From NCBI GenBank assembly GCA_002917775.1, contig KZ627148.1, positions 1,746,833 through 1,788,778 on the forward strand: DNA of 41,946 nt, in the 5' to 3' direction. Origin of the DNA: Glaciozyma antarctica PI12 (Eukaryota > Basidiomycota > Microbotryomycetes > Kriegeriales > Camptobasidiaceae). Numbering within the stretch: the first letter of the stretch is position 1; the number at the start of each line of letters is the position of its first letter. Below, in pieces: positions 34,095-41,946 of the stretch. The notes under the pieces were generated by a model. That model was not told the DNA's origin, did no database searches, and saw nothing but the letters and a program-made list of their open reading frames with translations. The position numbers were made by a program, and so were the translations under genes.

Positions 34095-35296
34095 ATGGCC
34101 TCCCAAACCAACGACTCCTTCGACGGCAAGATGCAAGACCTCGAGCAGCGCAGGTCCCACAACCCCAACGGTGACCTCGGACACGAGGCAAGGCAGATCG
34201 AGCCTCTGTCGAAGGGATTTTACGGCCACATCGTGAGCTCGCGTCCCTCCGCTTGAGCACAAGTTCGTACTGACTGCTATGGACTGCAGGGAAACCCTGG
34301 AGTACTCGGACTTGCAGCCCACGCCGTCACTCGTACGTTCCTCTGCTTGCGAGAGCTCCGTGCAGGACGCTGATGTTCTGTCCTTCGACGCAGTTATGGG
34401 TACTCGGTACTCAGTTTATGGGCTGGCGCGGAGTTGCCAACCCTCAGGTGTACATCGGCAAGCTCTTTCGATTGCTCGGGGTCTGAATCAGAAGACTGAC
34501 TTGGCGTTTGCTGCTCAGGAAACCTGTACTTCATGGCGGGACTCTACATGTTCACGACCGCTCAATGGTGCCTCATCAAGGGCGAGACCTTTGCCTACTG
34601 GTGAGCGAGCTCGCTGTACTTCATCTACTGCGAGCCTGACGAAGCTTGCTCGCAGCGTTTTCGGCGTATTCTCAGGCTTCTATCTCTCCTTCGGCGCCAT
34701 CTTGACCCCCTACTACGGCGTCACGGCAGCCTACTCGAGCGTCGCTGGTACCGCCGGAGCCGACACCGCAGCTCTCTATCAGTTCGTCGCTTTCCACTCG
34801 CTTCGCACGCCAACTTTCTGACGATGGATGTTCCGCAGGAGTCTCGCCACCTTCCTCCTTGTCTGGAACGGAGCCTTCATCATCATCTTCATCGCCAGTC
34901 TACGCACGAACATCGCCCTGATAGTAGTGTTCGCTGGTGTTTTCCTGGGCGTCTTCTGCCTCGCTGGAATGTACCTGCAGCTCGCTGAGCTCGCGATCGA
35001 CGCCGGAAAGGGCTCTGCGACGATGGCGGACGCTCTCTCCAAGGTTCGTCTCGCTCACTCCTAGCCCTTCGAGCGCCTTCTGACGATCTCCACCCGCGCA
35101 GGCTGGTGGTGCATTCCTCTTCGTTTCCGCCTCGAGCGGCTTCTACCTCGTCTTCATCCAGCTCACCGAGTCTGTCGAGTACGTCGCTCCTTCGCAACTT
35201 TCGAATCTTAGCTGATCCAGTCATACCTCCAGCTTCCCCTTCACTCTTCCCGTCGGAGACGTTACTCCGTACTGGCCCAAGAAGAAGACGGAGTAA
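34095..35296 (+). CDS. GPR1/FUN34/YaaH-type (acetate transporter) membrane protein
   Basis: Six-helix plasma-membrane protein of the acetate/succinate transporter family (Ato/GPR1 type). Exon 1 34095-34232 encodes a hydrophilic N-terminus (MASQTNDSFDGKMQDLEQRR) ending in SKGFYGHI; exon 2 34290-34332 gives the family signature region GNPGVLGLAAHAVT (usual form NPAPLGL); exon 3 34394-34457 and later exons give QFMGWRGVANPQVYIG, NLYFMAGLYMFTTAQW, FSGFYLSFGAILTPYYGV, LVWNGAFIIIFIASLR, IALIVVFAGVFLGVF, AGGAFLFVSASSGFYLVF, and the tail PVGDVTPYWPKKKTE. The intron 34458-34518 has a GC donor. Exon 3 contains a tandem 7-bp duplication (GGTACTC twice, 34399-34412) that shifts the frame; one copy would give a continuous LMGTQFMGWRG. 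The N-A-P to N-P-G change in the signature is also unusual. Confidence 0.82.
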
Positions 35297-35559
35297 AATG
35301 CTGGCAGCGAGGATTTCTTCGAGTAGACGCTTTTGAGACCTTACACCCCTTTCCATCTTGTATTACTACGAGCTTTGCACCCGGCGTGGGTTTAATAACA
35401 GCGGGAACGACTTTAGGGAAGCGAGAGCGAAAGAACACCCGGCTGCGTCTCGAGTTGGCGACGAGCGGCTGTTGCGGATTCGGTACCGCTTCTCAACATG
35501 CACTGATTTACTTCCGCACCACCACAATGTACTGCTAATACACACGCCACAGTAGCATC

Positions 35560-36674
35560 TCATCTCGCCTCGTCGTCGTCGATCCCCTCGCTCCCCCCTC
35601 GTCTCTCTCTCCCCTCCTCGTCCTCTCCCTCAAGCTCCCCTCTCCGGTCCCCCTCTCGCTCGGTCTTGGCCATCTTCAAAAGCTTTCTCGCCCTACTCAT
35701 CTTCGGTACCAGCAGCGGGAGCGTCGAAGGATCGTCCCTCGTAAAGTGAGGATGAGTCCAGCCAGCTGCGTCTGCGGATCGAGCGGAGGTGTCGAGGGAG
35801 GAGTGGGTGACGAGGGGAATCGTGTCGGCAGAGCTGAGGTGATTGAAAGAATATATCTGGGGAGGATGAATGTCAGCAGGAGGAGGGGGAGGGAAGGGGG
35901 AGGGAGCACACATTTAGCTGGCCTGCGAGGGAGGGTCAGCGGAGCGAGGTGGGAAGTGGGGAGGAGCTTACGCCGGAAAGCGGCTACGCTAGAGTGGGAA
36001 AAACTGAGAGGAAGGACTTCGTTGATAAAGCGAGGGTGCTGGTACGCAACGAGGATCGTGGTGCCCTGGCACGCTTGCGAAGTTAGCTGGGTCTCCTGTA
36101 GCGAGGTCCGAGGTGGACGTACCGAGGCGTCCCAGGTGATGAGATCTCCATAGCGTTCAGGGCTGCTCAGCAAGAACCAGAGCTTGGAGACGAAAGGTTT
36201 CAAGGCCTGAGGAGGAAGAACGACCGAGGGTCAGAAGGGAGAAAGAATGGAGCGAAGGGTTGGACTCACCGACGAATCTGAGCCTGCGGAGGTAGGTCGT
36301 GTACCTTGCACACGAGAATTGGAACTCGGATGGGGCAAGGATGAGGCGCGCCCGCGGGTTGATGGGGAGCGATGCGCTGAGGTGGTGTCCGCAGGAAAGG
36401 TCGGGCTGCGGGATCGCGTTCGAATGGGAGGGATTCCTGAACGCAAAGCTGGAAAATGAGAGGCCGTGGGAGGGGAATACGGTTGCGAGGAGGTGGAGGC
36501 GAACGAGGTGGGAAAAGACGAGGAGTTGAGGGCGGAGGAGGAGGATGTCGCGGAGATGGAGTAGGCGGAGGAGAGGGGAGGAAAGATTGCTGGGTATTCG
36601 GGGCGTGGCGCTGGATGTAGTCGATGTGGTGGAAAGCTTCCTGTCGAGAAAGGTGGTCGTGGTCGTTCGTCCAT
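35560..36674 (-). CDS. HSF-type DNA-binding transcription factor
   Basis: Protein with a heat-shock-factor-type winged-helix DNA-binding domain. Exons in reading order: 36270-36674, 36123-36206, 35972-36065, 35912-35922 and 35560-35856; 891 nt, 296 aa. Residues 1-135 are Ser/Pro-rich and disordered. The domain (about 136-235) reads KPFVSKLWFLLSSPERYGDL, ITWDASGTTILVAYQHPRF, NEVLPLSFSHSSVAAFRRQL, NIYSFNHLSS and GWTHPHFTRDDP. The recognition-helix end FRRQLN is completed by an 11-nt exon. After the domain comes a short, highly charged tail (KLLKMAKTEREGDRRGELEG) and no evident oligomerisation heptads, unlike Hsf1, so an Sfl1- or MGA1-like regulator is also possible. The frame is open to an ATG at 36902, which would add 76 residues. 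Confidence 0.8.
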
Positions 36675-37270
36675 GACGTTGGTGTGGGTGGAGATTCGGC
36701 GCGAGGACGAGGTTGCCGAGGCTGGTCCTCCTGCCGACTGCTGCCAGTCTAGCTCGACGTTGCGCGCGAAGAATAATGGTGGCTGTGGGCGAACAGGAGT
36801 GGAGAGAGGGCGTAAAGGAGGGAGGAGGCGAGGATTCCTTGGCGACTCGACTTGTGAAGGGAGAGGGAGGACGCCTCCGCAGGTGCTTTGCTGGTCCCCC
36901 ATCCATCCAGGGAAGTTGTCAATGGACAGGAAACCATACGATGTCCGCGGAATGTCGCTGGAACAGAATCCCCCGAAGGGAGATAAGGTTCTCGGTCACC
37001 GCTCGGCCTCCTTCCTCATCGCGATCCGCGCACTGAGCCTTCCAGCGCCTTAAAAGTCGGGAGCATCAGTATACCTTGTAATCCCTTTTACGAACCGGAC
37101 GACTGAGGGAGGAAGAGGATCGAGAACTTGTGCACCGATCGTGGACGACCCACTTAGTGGAACCCCAGAAGGGCGACGGCGACGGAGAGAGATCTAGAAA
37201 GCGGAGACAGCAAAGCAGTCGCATCGCGAGCAGAAGTAGCACACCTGTCGAATTCTCAAACACCCCTCCC
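36675..37270. other. upstream region of the HSF-type gene
   Basis: About 600 bp between two minus-strand genes. Part of it (to 36902) is open in frame with the HSF-type protein and may be coding or leader. The remaining 370 bp holds nothing recognisable. Confidence 0.45.
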
Positions 37271-40200
37271 TCAGAACGATCCCATCGTCGCAAACGAGTC
37301 CAAGGCTGTCCAGCCCAGCTGTGCAACACAAGCGGCGTCAGCTAAGCCCCTGCCAGCAAGCTCGAGACTCACCCAGTCGAAGCCTGGGTCGGCGTACTCG
37401 GGTCCAGCCAGTGAGGTGACGTCGAACGCGAATTCGTTGCCAGGAAGTGCGAGGAAAGAGTCTTGGGCCGTCTCCAGGAGCTGTTCCGGCGCTTGCGGAG
37501 TGGCTATCGTTCCCATGCGACTGCTGGGAGAAGCGAAGCGGGTTAGCATTCGGGAACCTCTAGTCGAAACGAAACGCACAAGTCCATGGGGTAGACGTTG
37601 CCTGCGTTGATCCATTCCGAATCCCTGGGTCGACCAGTGGCGAGAATAGGATCGATAGAGGGGTTGGAGGCGGTCCCGCTCGTTGCGGAGGTGCCATCGC
37701 GCAGGCGCGAAGCCGTTCCTAGCGGGTCGAGCCCGCTCGACCTCCCTTCTTCTCCAGCAGCATCAACGACGATAGCGCCAATACGCTTGAGCAGTCGTCC
37801 ATACCTGCCGCCCAAGTAATCTAGATTAGCGTCCTCGACGAAATCCGCAGCGCGACGACCACTCACGTCTCGACCTCCTCCTCGGAATCCCAGCTCTCCC
37901 CCGCCGCTCTCCTCGCCTCGGACGCCTCCCTCCTCTTCTCCACCGCATCAAACAGCAGCTCTACGACCTGTAGACTCTGCTGCGCGATCTTACGCACGGG
38001 AACTTGGCGCGAACCGAGCGAGCGCTCGAAGAAAGGGACCGCTTCGCGAATGAGGCGGTGGTCCTCGTTCTCGGCAATGTCCTCGGGCCATTCGCTCCAC
38101 AGCTCGAAGAAGAGGACGACGACGGCGCCTTGGACCTGCGAGTGGGGACGAGGTCAGCTTGCCGAGGTGAGGGAGCGATGAGGGCGTACGTTCAGGAGCT
38201 GGAATCCCGACTTGACGAGAGGTGCTGCGGAAGCAATGTCAGCGTGCATATGAGGCGAGGCACAGGAAGAGACGGACCTCGGTCGAGGCCTTGCTGAGCG
38301 ATGAGCGAGATCCTCGCAGCGTTGATCGCACTCGTCGTCGAGTGCCGGTATTTGACTTCGCGGTATCCACGCGACACTACGTGCAGTCGCATTAGTACTG
38401 CCCGAAATTTCGATAGGGATAGGGTAGAGCGCACTGAAGGGACGGTGAAGACGGAGAAGGCGGTTGTGAATCGCTGCAAAGATCGGTCAGCGAGCCCTCC
38501 TCGAACGGCGAAGACGTCGAACGCGCTCTGCGTGACCATGTTCCTTCGCCACACCATCGTGATGTCCTCTCCCAACGGCGCCTGAAAGTCCATTCGCATC
38601 TCCGTCGGAATAGACGCAATAATTGCGCTGTCCTCGCACCCGTCAGCATCTTTCCGTCCTCGCAGGAGGAACAGGCGTACCGGTACCCCTTGTCGAGATC
38701 GAGGATCGTATCGTACTCGAACCCCGAATCGCCGACGAGGATCTCGTTGAACCGACGCTGCTGCAGCGCGATCTTGAACTTGATGATCTGCGTTCCCCAG
38801 TCTCCATCAGCCCCAGCTCCACCGCTCGTTCAGCGAAAGCGGACGTACCTCGAAGGAGATATCAGTCGCCACGTCGTCCGGTCGAGGACTGACGAGTCCT
38901 TCCGCCGAGAGGTCCAAGTCGTTGAAGTTGCCCGGCAGAGCGCAGTCCACTGCGTAACCTCATCAGTCCGCGTTCTCGTACTCCGAACCAAGCCAGACGA
39001 AACGCACCCATCGCAGGACTCAAGCTCGACTTGACCTTGATACTCATAAAGTCCAGGAAGAGCAGGACGTAGAACAGGCGGATCGGAATCTCGCGCCGCA
39101 TCGTGTTGACACCCGTCGGCAAGGCTGGGTCTTCGGGGGGCATCGTCGAAGGATCCGAACCGAGCTTGTGGAGGCCGAGCATGAGGGCGATCTTGATCGC
39201 TGCGCCGAGGTCTGCGAGTGAAGTTAGGAGCTGCGCAGCGCTGGGGATGCAGGAGTGGACGAACAGGTTTGGTGGCGCTCTCCGGTGCTGTGGATGAGAG
39301 TCAGCGAGGGCGAGGAGGGTCGAGGGAGGATGGGAACGTACGAGGGCGTGCCGGCGAACAGCAGGAATGGAGCGAAGAGGACGATAGTTTGTAGCGTCCT
39401 GATCCTCGGCTTGCCCGTCCAGTCGCCGCACTCGAGGCAGCTTTGTGCGCATTCAAAGAACTTGATGGGAAGCGTAGCGAGATCATTCTCCGTGATCATG
39501 ACGAGAGGCGATTCGATTGCGCTGTCGAGCGAGTTGACGGAGAGGCAGAGCGTCTGTGAGAGGTCAGAGAGGGAGAGAGCCGAGAGAGCAGGAGGTACGA
39601 ACCATGCAGAAGACTGCGAGCCAGAGCGGGTCAATCTCGTCCTTGCGTCCCTGCATAACGAGCTGGGAGAACGCCTCGTATTCGTTCAGGAACGTCGGCT
39701 TGTGGTGCACTGCCCCCGTGAGCTCGTCAGCTTTCTCAAGTGAGGAACGAAAGAATGAACCCACAGTGCCACGCCCAGTCGACTCTGGTGAAGTAGTGAC
39801 TAACGAGCCAGTCGAGGACGGGCTTGCTCGTAGGAAGGCTCCGCCAGATATCGTCCAAGACGAGCTTGCGTCGCGCCTCGATGCGCGGGACGAGGAGGGA
39901 AGCCATGGCACGCGAGATGGGTGGGAGAGACTGGGTGAGAGCGAGGTGCTTCGGAACGTATGGAGGCGTCCCGGCGAGCGGAGGGGTGGGAGCCTGGGAC
40001 AGCTCGCAGGTCAGTTCTGAAAAGTCGGCGGAGAGGCGAGGGACGCACGGCGGAGACTTTGCGTGCGCGGGAGCCAACGCGATCGAGCTTGCGACCTAAA
40101 GCTGGTAAAGGCGTGGTGAGGATTGCGAGACGGAGAGGTTGGGGTTACTCACCGAGCTCCTCGAGCACCAGAGCTGCGTCTTCTGTGTCGCTGTCCGGCT

Positions 40201-41026
40201 GATCTTCCGAAACTTGTGGACTCGCCTGGTACTGCTGGTAATCCGCGTGCTGCTGCTGCTGCTGCTGCTGCTGCTGCGCGGCCTGGGGGCATGAACGGTT
40301 CCGTGTAGGGGTACATCGCGCCGCCTATCGGGTCCTGGAAGTGCGGGTGCGGTCCATTGCGGAGGAGAGCTTCAAGAGCAGCAACGCGAGCTTTGAGTAG
40401 CTCGTGCTCCGTCGCAAGGGCGAAGGGTTGCCTGCGGGAGGAGGTCAGCGCGACTGCCAGCAGCGATTCAGCAGCAGGACGAACGGAGCAGCGTCTATGC
40501 GCGGAGTCTCCCAGTGGCAGGTCTTCTCCTCTCCTCGTCGGCAGCAGGCTTCGCAGGGAGTCTTGCGGTCACAGCGAATCTTCCTGTGGAGGAGAGTAGC
40601 CGGGTCAGCTTGAGCGCGTGCGCGGGGAAGGACACGTCCCCGAGCTATCCCTTCCGATAGACTAGCCACTCACCTCCTTTTGCACTCTGTACAGCTGAGC
40701 GCGAGCCTGTTCCTCTTGCGGACCTTCTTCTTCTCCGCCCCCTCGGGAGTGCCGTCATCCGGTTCTGCATCCGAGTCGCCATCCTGCTCCCGCTTCTTCG
40801 CTCCCTTCCCCTTCGCCGCCGCCGACGCCTTGATGGTGATGTCTTGCCCTGCTACAGAGGGAGCTCCCGCCGGAGTTGGGTCGGCGTACGAGTTCGGAGT
40901 GAGGGAGTTCGAGGAGGCGGGGGTTTGAGGGAGGGCGTATGGGTTGTTATCGAAGAGGTTGGAGAGGGGATGAGGGTTGAAGCTGTTCGATAGAAGCAAG
41001 CTGTGAATGCTGTGCTTTGAATCCAT
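37271..41026 (-). CDS. Zn2Cys6 fungal transcription factor with MHR domain
   Basis: Nuclear DNA-binding regulator of the Gal4-type family. First exons: 40674-41026, 40485-40583, 40153-40431 and 40049-40095; many short exons follow to TGA at 37271-37273. The cluster is CTECKRRKIRCDRKTPC plus EACCRRGEEKTC, spacing C-x2-C-x6-C-x5-C-x2-C-x8-C, at about residues 112-140, preceded by a basic nuclear-signal-like KKKVRKRNR. A linker and short heptad region follow (ATEHELLKARVAALEALL), then a Gln tract. The middle-homology region shows HKPTFLNEYEAFSQLV, GAAIKIALMLGLHKLG, REIPIRLFYVLLFLDFM and IKVKSSLSPAMG. Exon 40153-40431 has one surplus base in a run of five G/C (40285-40289), which turns Gln into Ala codons and breaks the frame; removing it restores MPQAAQQQ. 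Target genes unknown. Confidence 0.85.
40248..40277. repeat. (TGC)10 trinucleotide repeat
   Basis: Ten perfect TGC units, read on the minus strand as CAG/GCA codons inside the Zn2Cys6 gene. In the frame supported by downstream exons it encodes about nine Gln; in the frame entered from upstream it reads as Ala because of the surplus base next to it. Such tracts vary in length between strains. Confidence 0.9.
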
Positions 41027-41630
41027 TCCTCAACGCAGTTAAGGACCGGAGCAAGGGGGGGAGAGGGGAAGAGGAGATAAGAGCAAACACCGCTTCGATT
41101 TTACAGTCGAGCGAATCCGGAACAAGTAATCTCGTTCTCAATTCGACCTCAGTCTTGTTAGCTGATATCATCTTCAAGACAGAGCACGAGGTGTTTGAAC
41201 GGCGTTGGAACGAAGCGAAACGGTCCCAGAGAAGACGAGAACAGACCGACCTCGAGTCGAAGTCCTGCCTCGCTTCCTTCGCCTCACTGACCTGCTCCCA
41301 CCAGACTGCACCTCTCTACAGAGGGTCGTCCTGCTCTCAAGGGAAGCTCCGAAGCGGACGAGCGTGGGGGATCGATTGAAAGTCGAAAACAAAAACCCTT
41401 CGACGGAACGACTGCTCGAGTAGTCGAGGCTCCGAGTCTCCCCCCTCGCACATCTTCGACTCTTGCGCGGATCGCAGCCTGGGGGATACGCGAGGAGACT
41501 GCTCTTTCTTCTCTCTCGCCTCTGTCAATGGCAAACAAGGCGCGCTCCCTGTCCAGGTCAGGTCCCCAGGATCGCGCTGGGGAACGACGAAGAACCTGCG
41601 CCAGATCTGCTCAGACCAGTTCACCATTCT

Positions 41631-41637
41631 TATAAAT
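41631..41637 (+). promoter_or_regulatory. TATA box, candidate promoter of a gene beyond the window
   Basis: TATAAAT followed by about 100 bp of pyrimidine-rich sequence with CCAC and CTCC runs, a common fungal core-promoter look. No supported start codon lies downstream within the window. Confidence 0.35.
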
Positions 41638-41886
41638 GTCCCCACTCCCCACACTCTCCTCTCCCCCAACCCATCCCGCTCGACCTCCTCTTCTCCACAC
41701 TCGCCACAGCTCGTCGACTTTGATCGAGCCTCCTCATTCTCTCCACCACCACCTACTTCTACAAGCAGCAACGTCCGGGGGATCAAAAATTAATGGCTTA
41801 AGGACCATTGGGTTCAGGCCAACAAGAAGTAGGGGTACATTTCATTAAGGAGAAGTAGAACTTTCCTTTCGGTTGCGTCGCAACAA

Positions 41887-41924
41887 CCACTTAATCTCGG
41901 ACGCAACACCACCTAATCTCGCAC
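41887..41924 (+). repeat. two 16-bp near-identical direct repeats
   Basis: CCACTTAATCTCGGAC (41887-41902) and CCACCTAATCTCGCAC (41909-41924) differ at two positions and start 22 bp apart, about two helical turns. They lie in the promoter-like end of the window and could be paired binding sites. Confidence 0.4.
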
Positions 41925-41946
41925 CTCGCAGTCTCATCACCTCGCT

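Larger units (their letters stand above)
41027..41946. other. promoter-like end of window
   Basis: About 920 bp upstream of the Zn2Cys6 gene. The right half looks like a plus-strand promoter: a TATA box at 41631 is followed by CT-rich DNA, and a gene may start beyond 41946. No coding exon is supported here. Confidence 0.45.

Overview
The window is nuclear DNA from a GC-rich, intron-dense fungus. Genes are close together on both strands, and nearly all are split by introns of about 50-100 nt with GTGAGT, GTGCGT or GTACGT donors. Products include a cell-wall-integrity MAPKK, CAP10-type GT90 glycosyltransferases, a UDP-galactopyranose mutase, a Zn2Cys6 factor and a single EST1/SMG7 protein. This style fits a basidiomycete yeast, most likely a Pucciniomycotina red yeast (Rhodotorula/Sporidiobolales). 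That placement is inference; no marker gene was compared.

Layout. 1-457: 3' end of a FucP-type sugar permease. 898-2174 (-): mitochondrial rhomboid protease. 2309-3681 (+): GTP cyclohydrolase I. 3987-12801 (-): GT90-B, UDP-galactopyranose mutase and GT90-A, head to tail on one strand. This is the most distinctive part of the window and may be a small glycan (galactofuranose or capsule-like) gene cluster. 13438-14898 (-): low-complexity, coiled-coil protein. 15127-18522 (+): EST1/SMG7. 18918-20443 (+): peroxisomal enoyl-CoA isomerase. 20560-22427 (-): nicotinate phosphoribosyltransferase. 23330-23948 (+): small unknown protein. 24296-26698 (-): membrane-anchored SGNH hydrolase. 26968-27782 (-): uncertain membrane protein. 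28621-30003 (+): MKK1/2-like MAPKK with an unresolved 5' end. 30259-32345 (+): caprin-like RGG protein. 32568-33327 (-): small single-pass membrane protein. 33335-33793 (-): uncertain exon pair. 34095-35296 (+): GPR1/FUN34/YaaH (acetate transporter-type) protein. 35560-36674 (-): HSF-type DNA-binding protein. 37271-41026 (-): Zn2Cys6 transcription factor. 41027-41946: promoter-like DNA.

Splice models were built by hand, keeping codons in frame and matching remembered family motifs. For the rhomboid, FOL2, both GT90s, UGM, NPT1, the SGNH hydrolase, the HSF protein and the two small proteins the summed exons are an exact multiple of three. Several very small internal exons (6, 9, 11, 11, 13, 16 and 16 nt) are needed. 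Four genes (permease, isomerase, acetate-type transporter, Zn2Cys6 factor) each carry one surplus base modulo three in an otherwise good exon. This could be assembly error or real damage. I saw no rRNA, tRNA, CRISPR array, transposon or virus-derived element.
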